A DNA stretch of 64,000 nt from Pseudomonas sp. UFMG81 (GCF_015354575.1 NZ_JACAFQ010000022.1:16796-80795); one strand, 5' to 3'. Shown: positions 15,148 to 25,129, counted from the first letter of the stretch. Notes: a model not told the origin generated them from the sequence alone. Translations and numbers: made by a program.

Positions 15148-17561
15148 AGGGCTAATTCATCCAGAATTTCGGGGTTGATTTCGATGGGATCATCGCCTTC
15201 AGTCACAGGCATGTCGAACAGCTCAAACGCTGTGTCGTTGATCCGTTCCAGGGCGCCATCCAGCATCAGTTCCATATCACTGGCTGCGTCTTCCAGCTCA
15301 GCGCGGCTCCATTCAGTCCGAGAAACCAACAGGCGGAGGAACGCAGAATGCTCGACGTCCAAGCCATGAACGGTAGCAAGCTGTTTGGCGCTACTGCCTT
15401 CTTGTTCCTGGGGCGCTTCTGGTTCCAAGGCAGATGTTTCAGTGGGAGACTCTTCATTGAAGACGCTGGCCAGAAGCGCCGACACCTCTGCCGTTTCTTG
15501 TTGCAGACGAGCGACCTTACTCATGTCCAGTGCAAAACCTGAACCCATACTTTCCGCCGCCTCTGTCGCAGTCGCCGACGCGGCGGTCGAAGTCATTGCC
15601 TCGACGACCTGGGAAGGGCGAACGGCTGCACTATGGAGATCGCTGTAGACGAACTGCGGATCGAGGGCGAGAGATTTGTACACGCGCTCAAGAAGCTTCA
15701 CTTCCTGCGGCGTCACTTCGCCGTCCGCATGTGCCAGGTGGGCCAGGAAGCTGGCAATTTTTCGTTTGGCCTCGAGGGTCAGGGGCTCAAGCTTCTTCTT
15801 GAGGCTGGCCAGCGTGGGCGGTTGCTTCAGCTGGATTTGGAGGTGCGCTTTCAAGCGTTTGCGATGCGCGACGCAGAGGTGATCCCACGAGTCAATGTGG
15901 CCTGACAGCAGACTTACCTCTTCTAGCGAGGTGTCACCGTCTGCCGCAGCGACTGCACTCGCTAGGTCTAACGTCACTGCTGCGGCGCTGTAGGCATCGG
16001 TAGAGCGAAGGGTGCCTTCGTCAGAGCCCGCCGCGAACAGCGCGATGATGTCTTCTGCCTTGGGTGTGCGGCTGCCAGACAGGACGTCGGGTTCCAATCC
16101 GATCCGCTTGCTCTCCAGCGCTCGGGCAAGGGCGATCACTTTGTCGCGGGAAAGCGCGCCGGCCGATTTGAATCGACCTGCCAGCTCTCCAAAACTCATG
16201 CAGATGGTTTCGCCCCCGACGCGTTGCTCCAACTGCTCGAGCTCTGCTTTTGCATCAGTAGGCCAGAGTTCGGTTGGCAACTGCAGGATGGCTTCCAGGC
16301 TATCCCCGGCGTCTGGATTGCGCCCCAGGTACCGACTGAAAGCGTCGAGTACGGTGGCGCAGTCCTCGACAATGACCTGCAGCTTGTTACGCGTTCCTGA
16401 GGTAGCCGCGACATCAGGAAGGTCACCTACGGCCACTGCCGGAATGTTCAATCCGGCAGAAGCGGGTCGATAGGCTACCTTCAGCTTGGTCTTGTTCTGA
16501 GGAAGCACAATGCCGTTGGGATAGCGCTTCGCGAATTCGTGTTTGAAGAGCGCTGCGAATTGCTCGGGACACCGCGTCACAGGTGTGCGCCTGGAGATGT
16601 TGGGCTCTGCAAGCGCCCAGGCCAATGCCCAGCTCGGGTTAAGCGGATACTTGTCCACTGTCATCTGGCCCAGCGCAACGCGCAGGGACATCGGTAGCTC
16701 GTACCCATCTGCGTGGCTGGCGCCGGGCTCGCTTATGTAGCTCTGAGGCTGAACAGCGCCCGCGTCGATATGGGCGAGGAAACGGGTAGCGTAACCGCGG
16801 AAAGAATTGTTATCGCCGTAGAGACCAAGTAAACGCTCGACCTCGGCCTTGATGGCCGGGATTTCTGCCTTGGCCTGAGGGTCGCTCGGTGCATCGATCA
16901 GCGCGCGGCGTTCAAGGCCATAGAAAAACAGGAACACGTAACCCGCATCAGCAGGCTGGCAACGACCTCCTGCCAACCATTGCAGGTACGCTCGCCGCGC
17001 CTCGGGCGTGATGCTCCGGTAGCTTGGCCAGTACGGCATCTGTCGCTCGATGAGGTTCATCGGTGAGCGCGCGACACGAAGCGTGGCATCGATCAGGGAC
17101 GGTTCAGATTGGCCGAATTGTGTCGCCCGCTCGGTGATGTAGAGCAGTCCGCCGGGAATGGCCAACCCAGCTACGTTAATGGACTCATCTTCAGCAAGCC
17201 AACGAACCCCCGTGGGCTTGGCACTTGGCTTTGGGATGGCGTAACTCTGACTGTCGCTGGACGAACCGACCTGGACAGTATGGAAGTCTCGTTCGCGGGT
17301 ACTGGTGCTGAACTGGACAGTGACAGTGGGGGAGGTTGCTTGTCGAGACGCCGCAGCGATGTCGGCAACAATGTCATCTTCAGGAACGTAAGGATTTGCC
17401 CGGGTGACGCGTCTGACGGCCCATACCAATACGCCTATGCCGAGGATAACCCCTAGGGCGATCCACACCTGTTTTGGAATCTGTGCCAAAAGGGCAACGA
17501 CGAACAACAAGGCGTACAGAGCGATCGGCCCGCCGCCGCTCCCTTTGCGCTTCCGTGGCAT
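15144..17561 (-). CDS. sngA: TerB-domain membrane protein, Shango SngA-like
   Basis: 805 residues. Two adjacent hydrophobic helices at residues about 12-48 (ALYALLFVVALLAQI and WIALGVILGIGVLVWAV) anchor it in the inner membrane. The cytoplasmic part reads as TerB-N (residues about 130-330, with MPYWPSYRSITPEARRAYLQWLAGGR), then TerB near 520-640 (ASAVAAADGDTSLEE and AHLAHADGEVTPQEVKLLERVY, each with the acidic DGxxxxxE pattern), and a TerB-C end. TerB modules bind metal and are linked to membrane stress complexes. It is the first gene of the operon, with an ATGA junction to the ATPase. Membrane sensing with a cytoplasmic helicase effector is the likely logic, but that is inference. Confidence 0.8.
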   Translation of the reverse strand: MPRKRKGSGGGPIALYALLFVVALLAQIPKQVWIALGVILGIGVLVWAVRRVTRANPYVPEDDIVADIAAASRQATSPTVTVQFSTSTRERDFHTVQVGSSSDSQSYAIPKPSAKPTGVRWLAEDESINVAGLAIPGGLLYITERATQFGQSEPSLIDATLRVARSPMNLIERQMPYWPSYRSITPEARRAYLQWLAGGRCQPADAGYVFLFFYGLERRALIDAPSDPQAKAEIPAIKAEVERLLGLYGDNNSFRGYATRFLAHIDAGAVQPQSYISEPGASHADGYELPMSLRVALGQMTVDKYPLNPSWALAWALAEPNISRRTPVTRCPEQFAALFKHEFAKRYPNGIVLPQNKTKLKVAYRPASAGLNIPAVAVGDLPDVAATSGTRNKLQVIVEDCATVLDAFSRYLGRNPDAGDSLEAILQLPTELWPTDAKAELEQLEQRVGGETICMSFGELAGRFKSAGALSRDKVIALARALESKRIGLEPDVLSGSRTPKAEDIIALFAAGSDEGTLRSTDAYSAAAVTLDLASAVAAADGDTSLEEVSLLSGHIDSWDHLCVAHRKRLKAHLQIQLKQPPTLASLKKKLEPLTLEAKRKIASFLAHLAHADGEVTPQEVKLLERVYKSLALDPQFVYSDLHSAAVRPSQVVEAMTSTAASATATEAAESMGSGFALDMSKVARLQQETAEVSALLASVFNEESPTETSALEPEAPQEQEGSSAKQLATVHGLDVEHSAFLRLLVSRTEWSRAELEDAASDMELMLDGALERINDTAFELFDMPVTEGDDPIEINPEILDELAL

Positions 17562-17892
17562 ATGAGTGCTCCGTACAGTTGATAATGGCCAAATGACATT
17601 CTTACGGATTTTCCATGGTCGGCCAAGTCGTCTGAGCGAAGGATGTCAACTTAGCGACGAACGCCTACCGAGCACGTGCCTTTTTAGATCCCTTGAGGCT
17701 ATGAAACCGAACGCTGGGGGGGGGCAAAAGCGCTTCACGAATGTCACTGAGGTTCATGCTAGGGCCCCTGCCTTGGCTTTGGCCCTCACCTAAAGTCTGA
17801 GCCTAACGACTTGCAATTTTTCGGTTATCTCAGCACCCTCGATGGCTCAAGCACTAAATTGCCATCATATTGAAGTTGGTGAGGTCACATCC
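17562..17892. promoter_or_regulatory. Divergent intergenic region between two candidate defence operons
   Basis: About 330 bp separate the start of the Shango-like operon (minus) from the helicase-nuclease operon (plus), so both promoters must lie here. A run of eight G lies near 17717. No clear -35/-10 pair or palindrome stood out by eye, and no gene is supported. Confidence 0.4.
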
Positions 17893-20800
17893 ATGGACGG
17901 TCGTATCAGTGCTGCTCTCAGCCACGAAATCAACTCGCACCGGGCTTGCCTGGCGCCCTTTTTCGACGGTAATGCCAAACCCAACCCGTCCGTGAGCTTC
18001 GCCAACGATGGCACTGGTTTTGGCAAGTCCTACAACGTGTTCGATCAGTTCGTCGAGCATTCCGCTGTTCGTAACGAAAGCGGTGGTCATCGGAATCTGT
18101 TCTTCATAACGCCACACAAGGCGCAGATTGACGTTTCTCAGGTCACTCAAGCAAAGGCCACAGAGCGCGGCGTCAGTATCTTGAGCTTTCTGGCCGAGCG
18201 AGACCTGTCTGATCTGAACTTCGTCGGTTGGGTTTCAAAGGTACGCAACGAAGACCTCTACCTAGGCTGGATCACTGCCCTCAATTCCGACTACTACCGA
18301 GACCCCGTCAGCGAGTTAAGCAGTGCCATCAGTGGCCTTAAAGCGACCGAAGCAGAGCACACGCGCTACCTGAAATATGAGGATCCTGATCACCTGCGTG
18401 ACCTGGAACTGCGGCGCCGAATTGACGTCTCGAAGAACCGACTGCTGTTTGCCCTACAGGGGCTGGCTAAAGCGGTGATTAGGGAAAAGGTCGGCTCTCA
18501 ATTCGTGACCACTGAAGACCGCTTTAAGGATGCTCAAACTCACCGGGAGCGCACGAAGATCGAGGTGATCGACCATGTGCTACCGTTCGAGCGGGCAAAG
18601 GTGGGGCCCACCATCTTCATTGCTACCACGGCCAGATTCCTGAAGCGCGCGTTCATTGTTTACATCGACAGAAAACGTGAGCCAAACATCAAGAAACTGA
18701 GCTTCGATGTGATTCTGGGAGCCAAGCGTTCGCCCACTAATGCCGAAGAAGAGGCAATCGCTCCCATCGGTGCGGCGTGCAGCTTGTCGCACGAAGAGCA
18801 AATCGGATACCTCAAGGACGATTTCTTCATTTCGGACGAAGCCAATTTTTTCAAGATTCACGGAATCACCTTCAACCTTGTCATCGACGAAGAGCACGAC
18901 AGTTACGACAGGATCTTTGAGGAGAGCAAGAAAAAGCTGGTCAACGAGAGGGTTAAACCGCCCCACGTGATCGCTGGCCTACATCGCCTCATGGAGGTGA
19001 TCTCGGACGCATACGGCCCGGATGATGACGAACCCATCGCGTATGACGAAACGATGGAGCTCATGCAGGATTTGCGTCGGCACTATGAGCAGGACTGCGA
19101 AGGCAGTGTTCCCCTCAGCGCCATCTTGATGATGTGCTCCGGTAACGTCGGTCATATCACGATCGATAATCGTGATGTTGAACAGATCCTAGCCATATCA
19201 CGGAATATTTTCAGCCTCACCCCGAGGCGCTTCTATAACGAGGAAGCCCTCAAGCGAATCAGAATGCGATCGGTGTGCGGTAAAAGTGAGATCCGCCTGT
19301 ATTTTGATGACGGGGGTGATTCTCAAGACCCCACCTTGCACGATTTTCTGCAGGTCATGCTTTGCGCTTTGTATGCCTGCTCCAAAGTCCCTCAACAAAG
19401 CCAACTGAGGCAGCTCCTGGAGCTTGGCCATGAGGCCAGCCAGAACGCCCCGCTGTTGGAGTTCATCAAAACCTCAAGACAGCATCGTTCCTACGTAGCC
19501 TCGGTGTTTGATCGTGCCAAGGCCTCAGAAATTTTCGTCGATGCGTTCTTCACCTTTTTCGCACCCAAGATTGTCTTCTCGCTCATCAAGGTCGAAGAAA
19601 TCCCTTTCGGTGGCGAGACAGTGAAGAATCGGGTCTTCGTTGACTTCCATCTTGACCTGATCCTCGAGCTTCCCGAGGTCAAGCTGCTGCGTATCCTGCA
19701 TGCAACTCAGAACAGCGCGATGTGCTTGAGTGCAACGACGGGCTTCAGGAACTCCTACTCCGGTAATTTCTCAAGAAGGATGCTGGCCCGATATGGTGAG
19801 GCCCAACCGGAAAACCTGGACATCCGCGTCGTTGAACGCTCCGAAGCGGATGTAGGGGCAATGTCAGATCTCCGAGCGGCTCGTGCCAAAGCCAGGACGA
19901 TGGAGGTTAGGCCCTTCCGCAAGACATCGGCTGATAACATCAGTGGATTGCGCAGTGATCCGACCTTCAAGGGCGCGTTCAGCTTCTGGTCAACCAGCCT
20001 TTTGCCACCGGGTTTTCGCGACAACAAGTATCGGATGTCTGCCTACCGCCGGCAGATCGAAGCCATGCTTATGGCGGCGTGGGACGGCAAGCACACTTTT
20101 GTTCTCTCACTCAACAATCGCTTCGCTGACCTATTCAAAAAGCTGTTTGCTCAAGGTGTCGAGGGCCGTATCAAAGGACTCTCCCGGTATTATCAGGACA
20201 AAATATTCGAGCTCAAACCATTCGAAGGTAAAACCAAGATACGGGTCATCTTGTTCAGCGCTCAGCTGGCCAGAGAGGTCAATATCGATGAGTACCTCAA
20301 AGTTGATGTCGACACCCGTATTTGTCTGATTTCCTCTTATGGCAGCGCAGGTACTGGGCTCAACCTATTCGTTGAGCGTGCCGAGGATGGCTTCCACCAC
20401 GATTTTGACCGACTCATCTTGGTCAACACGCCCTTTTACAGCGCCGTCAAGGAAAAGGACACGGGGCTCAATACCGTCAAAAACCACATCCTACTGCTCA
20501 AACACATCGCTTCGGGGGAGAACGAGGGGGTTCAGTTGTCGCAGTTCGACTCCAATCTAATGCAGCCCAAGAATCGACGCATTTTGAATGACGAGCATGA
20601 CCTGGCAGTGCTCAAGGCCATCATCCAGGCCGTCGGACGTGTTGAGCGTCGAGATACCCACCTCCACACCGAGATTTTCCTACCCAGTGACGTCATTGAT
20701 GACCTAGTGGTGAGGTACAGCAGGCTTCGACGAGAGGGTAATGACCTGCTCATCAACGGCCTCTCGTTACTCAATCATAGGCTGATGCAGTTTTGCCTAG

Positions 20801-21801
20801 AGCAAGCTGAGGGTCGCTGCTTCGCCGATCCGCAGGAGCGTGAACAGTTCACTGCGAAGGTTGCCGCTGATGCTGTGGACATTGAAGATTTCTTCACAGG
20901 CGCCTTCCGAAACAAGATCCTGAAGGCCGCTCGGGAAGGTGATCGAGATGCCATGATGTTCAACGAAATGCTCAGGTTGCCGGAGAGCATCACGGCACCA
21001 GAGAAGTACCTACGCAAGCTGCAGTCCTCTCCACTGGTGAAAGCGTCCCCTTACTATCAGGACGTCATTAACACCTTCTACTTGCCAAAGGCGATAACGG
21101 AGCGCGTCACCGTCTGCACGACCTCCGAAAGCCCTCATCACCTGAGCGACCTGCTGCATGGTCACGCGGTCTATCAGCCAGGCAAATGGCTTGTCCCAGA
21201 TTACGTTCGCAACGACGGAGACGACCGAGATTCGGGGACGGGGATCATCAATCTGGCCTGCAACATGGCGACTGAGGGCATTGATGTTCATCTCCCGAAT
21301 CCCGCGCTCATTCCCTTGCTTAAGGGCAATGTCGGCGAGTTCATCTTCGCCAGAGTGCTGTCGACGCTCGGGATTACACCCCTAGCTCTCGATGAACTTA
21401 TCGAGCTCTTGGGCCCGACGGTATACGAAAGCTACGACATGTTTGTAAGGGCCCAAGATACGATCATCTGCATCGATGTGAAGCGTTGGTCGGCCGGTCT
21501 GGACAGTGAGGAGCTTTCTTTGAAAACACTTAGCCTAGCGGAAACGAAGCGCTCGAACATGCAGGTGCTGTGTGACCGGTTGAAGCTCGTCCCTCGCTTT
21601 CTTTACGTCAACACACAACCGGACGACAACGCCCTCAACGCTGAGCGAGAGAGTACTCGCGGTGAGTCGATCCATTTCCTCAACGCCTTCAAAGTCATCA
21701 CCCGGTATGTGCCGCTGCATGCAGCAGGAAGCACCCACAGGGTGGATGACCGCCTATTGATTAACCCTACATTGGTAAAGCTGCTAAGGAACGCGCAATG
21801 A
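17893..21801 (+). CDS. Large SF2-type helicase with C-terminal PD-(D/E)XK-like domain
   Basis: 1302 residues from the ATG at 17893, which has GAGG at 8 bp; an in-frame ATG at 17842 has no ribosome site. Walker A NDGTGFGKSYN lies at residues 39-49. A DEAH-like motif II, VIDEEHDSYD, sits near 331. The second RecA lobe shows SSYGSAGTGLNL near 815 and motif VI QAVGRVERRDT near 911. Between the lobes is an unusually long unassigned insert. Near 1140-1200, VGEFIFARVL followed by YESYDMFV and IICIDVKRW gives the E...D...(D/E)xK order of a restriction-endonuclease fold. The stop overlaps the next gene by ATGA. DNA translocation plus cleavage is a fair reading. I do not recognise the family as a named defence system. 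Confidence 0.7.
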   Translation: MDGRISAALSHEINSHRACLAPFFDGNAKPNPSVSFANDGTGFGKSYNVFDQFVEHSAVRNESGGHRNLFFITPHKAQIDVSQVTQAKATERGVSILSFLAERDLSDLNFVGWVSKVRNEDLYLGWITALNSDYYRDPVSELSSAISGLKATEAEHTRYLKYEDPDHLRDLELRRRIDVSKNRLLFALQGLAKAVIREKVGSQFVTTEDRFKDAQTHRERTKIEVIDHVLPFERAKVGPTIFIATTARFLKRAFIVYIDRKREPNIKKLSFDVILGAKRSPTNAEEEAIAPIGAACSLSHEEQIGYLKDDFFISDEANFFKIHGITFNLVIDEEHDSYDRIFEESKKKLVNERVKPPHVIAGLHRLMEVISDAYGPDDDEPIAYDETMELMQDLRRHYEQDCEGSVPLSAILMMCSGNVGHITIDNRDVEQILAISRNIFSLTPRRFYNEEALKRIRMRSVCGKSEIRLYFDDGGDSQDPTLHDFLQVMLCALYACSKVPQQSQLRQLLELGHEASQNAPLLEFIKTSRQHRSYVASVFDRAKASEIFVDAFFTFFAPKIVFSLIKVEEIPFGGETVKNRVFVDFHLDLILELPEVKLLRILHATQNSAMCLSATTGFRNSYSGNFSRRMLARYGEAQPENLDIRVVERSEADVGAMSDLRAARAKARTMEVRPFRKTSADNISGLRSDPTFKGAFSFWSTSLLPPGFRDNKYRMSAYRRQIEAMLMAAWDGKHTFVLSLNNRFADLFKKLFAQGVEGRIKGLSRYYQDKIFELKPFEGKTKIRVILFSAQLAREVNIDEYLKVDVDTRICLISSYGSAGTGLNLFVERAEDGFHHDFDRLILVNTPFYSAVKEKDTGLNTVKNHILLLKHIASGENEGVQLSQFDSNLMQPKNRRILNDEHDLAVLKAIIQAVGRVERRDTHLHTEIFLPSDVIDDLVVRYSRLRREGNDLLINGLSLLNHRLMQFCLEQAEGRCFADPQEREQFTAKVAADAVDIEDFFTGAFRNKILKAAREGDRDAMMFNEMLRLPESITAPEKYLRKLQSSPLVKASPYYQDVINTFYLPKAITERVTVCTTSESPHHLSDLLHGHAVYQPGKWLVPDYVRNDGDDRDSGTGIINLACNMATEGIDVHLPNPALIPLLKGNVGEFIFARVLSTLGITPLALDELIELLGPTVYESYDMFVRAQDTIICIDVKRWSAGLDSEELSLKTLSLAETKRSNMQVLCDRLKLVPRFLYVNTQPDDNALNAERESTRGESIHFLNAFKVITRYVPLHAAGSTHRVDDRLLINPTLVKLLRNAQ

Positions 21802-23876
21802 CTCCAATCAATCTTCTCGAAGCTGGCGCTGCCGCCAGGGCACGTACCAACATGCTGAAACTGCCCGGTGAGCTCAGTGACATCATTGATCGCTTGTCAG
21901 TCCTTGAAGATGGACACGGGCACATCCAGGCAGCAGTGGTTGAGGTGACTAGGCAAATCGGTGAGGGGCCTGAGGTGTATTACCCGCGGGTCGATGCGAC
22001 CATCAAGGACTTCATCCGCAAAACGCTGGGTGTTCCTCCGTCGACTCAGGTGCATTACAGCAAATTTAGTGGCAGGAAGGGGATCTTTGGCTTACTCTAT
22101 CTGAGTACCTATGCGCCTGCACCTGGCCACGTGCGCCAAGTAATATCCGAACACTCACTCAATTCCAGTTATGTCATTCAGGCATTGGTGGATCTGAAGC
22201 TGAAGCTTTCGTACCTCTCTGACGTGCACAAGCATTACGAGATCGCTCCGGTCGAATACAACGCGAATCTGTACCTTGGCCTGGTGTTCAGTCGTACGGC
22301 AAAAAATGGCAATGACGTCTTCGAAGCCTTGGAATACGACCTGTTTTTCTCCAAAGAACAGGAGCTTGTGGTCAACCTTAAGCGGGCAGTGATGGAGTGT
22401 GCTGCGTCTGCGGACGCTGTTAGCCGGCCAGTCACTGATTCCGGGATGTTGATGTTCGACTGGAGTGGCAAACGATACCAGCGTGTACGCCCTCTCAACG
22501 CGACCACGAATACAGATCGCAACTACATGGCGTTTGCCACGAACAATCCTGAGGCGAAGGCGCTTGACCTCTATCACAACAGCATCAATTACCATCAAAC
22601 GGACTGCCTGAATCGCATTGAGAGGCTTCTCAGCCGTGCCGGTATAGAGTTCAGTCCTCTCGTGTATGAAGCCACCCATCAGGTCAGGGCGTTCCTAGAG
22701 GGGCTGCCCAGCATGTCAAATCCACTTTGGTTGCTCGACACTGCCAACGCGGACAATGAAGCCTGGCAAAGCACTATCGCAACGCTGGCTGATAAGTTCG
22801 GTGCATCTAAGGTGCTAAGCGGCGAAGGGCTGCCGCTTCCGACTGAGCTGGAGGCCGGGTACACCAACTATCTAGTCGTCAGCACAAAGGTCAAGACAGC
22901 CGGTAAGAGCAAGAACGGCTCCAGCATTTCGAAAACCGAGGGGGAGCAAACGGAGGCGTACAATAGCTTCTGGCAAGCACTCAGCGAGAGCCAACGCCGT
23001 CCTGATGCGCAGTTCGATTACTACACGTCGGTGAAGCTGCATCGCTTCACGGCATCCGTCGATACCATCAGCCAAGGTTTCGACGTCGACCTCAAAAAAA
23101 AGCCTTCTGCATCGGCTATCGAGAAATGCTTGCAGGAGTTGGCACTAAAAGAGTCGATTTTCCGAGACAAGAGCGTGACTATCAGCGGCGCAACATTGCC
23201 TGATCATGTGCTGCAACTGGTGAGCTGCCGAAAGGACTGGAACGAGCACGTCTACATCCAAGTGCTCGATGTGACTGTAAGCGGTGAGACCATCAAGATT
23301 GAACGCTCGCGCCGGTTTGATGAGACCTGCAAGGGGGAGTTCAATTATGAATACAAGCAGCTGGGCGCCGTTTTTGGAAAGGAAGGAACCAAGGCTTTCG
23401 ACGTCCTTTGGAACAAGGCGTTTTTAATTCGGGACATGCGTTCGAATACCTGGCTGAACGCCTACAACAGCATCCGCGTGCCTTCAATCATCGGTAACAT
23501 GCTATTCGACAACCAGGAGCGCCACGACGAGGGTGCTTCACCGTCTCGCCAGGTTCGCGCCGAGGTGGCTTCACTGCCTTACTACCTCACACCCACCAAA
23601 CAGAAGCAGCGTCACAGCGTCTTCATCCAGGACAACGGTTTTGAAGGGGCGCTGTATTTTGTGGCGTCGAACAAAGCCGCAAACGGAACCATCGCAAAGC
23701 AAAGTTTGATGTACAACGTTGTAATCACCGACGAGGCAGGTACGCGCATGCCTGTGCTGAGCCACCCACTGGGTGAGTTGTTCTTCTCAAGCTTCACCTA
23801 TGACATCGTTAGGCTTCGCGAGGCGGCCAAGAGCTCAATTTTCCAGAAAATTGTCGAGGTTTGCCTGCATAACTAA
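21798..23876 (+). CDS. Unassigned 692-residue partner of the helicase-nuclease
   Basis: Translationally coupled to the helicase by a 4-bp ATGA overlap, so almost certainly a functional partner. 692 residues with no signal peptide, membrane segment or P-loop. Visible pieces: a helical N-terminus (LSDIIDRLSVLEDGHGHI), a beta-rich middle (GMLMFDWSGKRYQRVRPL; NPLWLLDTANADNEAW), a lysine/serine-rich spacer near 370-390 (KTAGKSKNGSSISKTEG), and a C-terminal part containing FNYEYKQLGAVFGKEGTK. The size and the helicase/nuclease company would allow a PIWI-like or recognition-subunit role, but I see no catalytic tetrad that proves it. Function unknown; partnership strong. Confidence 0.65.
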   Translation: MTPINLLEAGAAARARTNMLKLPGELSDIIDRLSVLEDGHGHIQAAVVEVTRQIGEGPEVYYPRVDATIKDFIRKTLGVPPSTQVHYSKFSGRKGIFGLLYLSTYAPAPGHVRQVISEHSLNSSYVIQALVDLKLKLSYLSDVHKHYEIAPVEYNANLYLGLVFSRTAKNGNDVFEALEYDLFFSKEQELVVNLKRAVMECAASADAVSRPVTDSGMLMFDWSGKRYQRVRPLNATTNTDRNYMAFATNNPEAKALDLYHNSINYHQTDCLNRIERLLSRAGIEFSPLVYEATHQVRAFLEGLPSMSNPLWLLDTANADNEAWQSTIATLADKFGASKVLSGEGLPLPTELEAGYTNYLVVSTKVKTAGKSKNGSSISKTEGEQTEAYNSFWQALSESQRRPDAQFDYYTSVKLHRFTASVDTISQGFDVDLKKKPSASAIEKCLQELALKESIFRDKSVTISGATLPDHVLQLVSCRKDWNEHVYIQVLDVTVSGETIKIERSRRFDETCKGEFNYEYKQLGAVFGKEGTKAFDVLWNKAFLIRDMRSNTWLNAYNSIRVPSIIGNMLFDNQERHDEGASPSRQVRAEVASLPYYLTPTKQKQRHSVFIQDNGFEGALYFVASNKAANGTIAKQSLMYNVVITDEAGTRMPVLSHPLGELFFSSFTYDIVRLREAAKSSIFQKIVEVCLHN

Positions 23877-24089
23877 CCCAGCACTCGACTGACCGCTATT
23901 GTTCGAGAGGTTCTCCACCTTGATTTCGGCCCGGCCGACTTGACTGGCCCAGATGCAGCGCAACAGCGAGGATTACCCGACTACCTGGCTTCGCAGGCGG
24001 TGGGAGAGCCCGTCGAGAAAGCCAATGCAGCAGTATGCATCACAAGCTATGCTGAATTGTTCGTGGACGGTGGTCAGGCAAAGATCTGA
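23877..24089 (+). pseudogene. Coding-like fragment directly downstream, no start codon
   Basis: Directly after the TAA of the 692-residue gene, the same frame stays open for 70 codons with a coding-like composition: VLHLDFGPADLTGPD, GLPDYLASQAVGEPVEKA and AVCITSYAELFVDGG, ending TGA at 24087-24089. It has no ATG or ribosome site of its own. It is either the 3' end of a lost gene joined here or an extension cut off by the TAA. I do not recognise the sequence. Confidence 0.35.
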
Positions 24090-24106
24090 CACTGGTGATC
24101 TGCGAG

Positions 24107-24136
24107 AGGAAGGGGGAACGCCCCCTTCCTTGTTGT
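24107..24136 (+). terminator. Strong Rho-independent terminator
   Basis: A perfect 10-bp stem AGGAAGGGGG/CCCCCTTCCT with an AACG loop (24107-24130) is followed by TTGTTGTG. It closes the helicase-nuclease operon and sits 15 bp before the convergent stop at 24151, so it may serve both strands. Confidence 0.75.
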
Positions 24137-24150
24137 GCTCAAGCGCGAGC

Positions 24151-24735
24151 TCAGCGCATCCGTCCGCGACGTAGCATGTCGGCTTTGACCTTTTCGTCTA
24201 TCAGCTCGTAGGGCGGGTTTTCTGCCACGAGGTGTTTCTGATCAAACATGTCCGGAAAGTATTCTTTGGCCAAGTCCACTGGTACGGCTGCAAACGAGTG
24301 CCAAGCTTTAAGCCATGCAATCAGTTCCTGGCCATCGTTGAGAAGGTAGAGCGGTTGTAGATCACGCGCGCGAAAAGCTTCAATCCGAGACTTACCGAAT
24401 CCCGCTCTCGCTTCACGGACTTCATCGCCTTGTTCATCCCATCCGATCCAGTAGGAATCGAAACCTACATCTCCATCGCCGTGGACGACCATCCGGACAT
24501 GGCTAGCCTCCGGATGTGGAAGCCGAGCAGCACAGATTTTTCGCATGAGCGCGTCGTGGATGTGAACGGCTCTATCTGCTGGCGCTTTCTTGAGATTAGT
24601 TTTGAGATGATGGTAATGAGCGAAGCCGAGGATCTTCGCCTTATAGTCAAGGTATTGGGTGTGAGTGAGGTTTTCAGGGGGATCGGCGACCTCCATTGAC
24701 TTGAAGGCAACCAGGACAGATTTGGTACAAAACAT
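24151..24735 (-). CDS. Hypothetical protein
   Basis: 194 residues, not recognised. No membrane segment or signal. It is rich in aromatic residues and histidines (ILGFAHYHHLKT) and contains MVVHGDGDVGFDSYWIGWDEQGDEV, a glycine/aspartate-rich strand-turn segment of unknown meaning. The start ATG has GGAG about 10 bp upstream. It is single, convergent with the helicase-nuclease operon and separated from it by the strong terminator. Coding status rests on length and composition. Confidence 0.5.
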   Translation of the reverse strand: MFCTKSVLVAFKSMEVADPPENLTHTQYLDYKAKILGFAHYHHLKTNLKKAPADRAVHIHDALMRKICAARLPHPEASHVRMVVHGDGDVGFDSYWIGWDEQGDEVREARAGFGKSRIEAFRARDLQPLYLLNDGQELIAWLKAWHSFAAVPVDLAKEYFPDMFDQKHLVAENPPYELIDEKVKADMLRRGRMR

Positions 24736-25129
24736 GATGGCATGACTCCACTGTCACGGCCACAAAAGCGCATTTGCACTTCGCTGAACATGCTGCTTGC
24801 TGAGCAGGCCACAGGGAGTTGTGTGGTTAGCAACGAGCCGAGATTTCCCACGCAGCAGGGCGGCTCACGGCAACCTTGCCCATAAAACTACCAAAGCGTG
24901 AGCATGCTTCGCAAGGTTCGCTAGCGGTGAAGCCCCCCCAGCCACGACAAACGCTCAATCTGAATCGAGACTTGCTATTGACTAGCTCTATTTAGGCTTG
25001 TGTGATGTCACCGAGCCAAGCCATAACCGCCAGAATTTCGGGGGCCCATTTCGGTTAGGCGAACGAGTCCTACACCATTACGATGGGTGTAGTGCGAGCA
25101 TGGGGCTCGCCAGAATGTTAGGAAAACAC
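24736..25129. other. Intergenic, no supported gene
   Basis: About 390 bp between divergent genes. A plus-strand frame extends upstream of the membrane-protein gene to 24998, but it has no ribosome site and its composition looks non-coding. No repeat or RNA structure was evident. Confidence 0.35.

Noticed and set aside
15144..17561. Tellurite-resistance (ter) operon suggested by TerB domains
   Set aside because: No terA, terC, terD, terE or terZ nearby.
21798..23876. Prokaryotic Argonaute / pPIWI-RE identity for the 692-residue protein
   Set aside because: Size and neighbours allow it, but no PIWI catalytic or conserved R-E residues can be pointed out by eye; kept only as a possibility to test.
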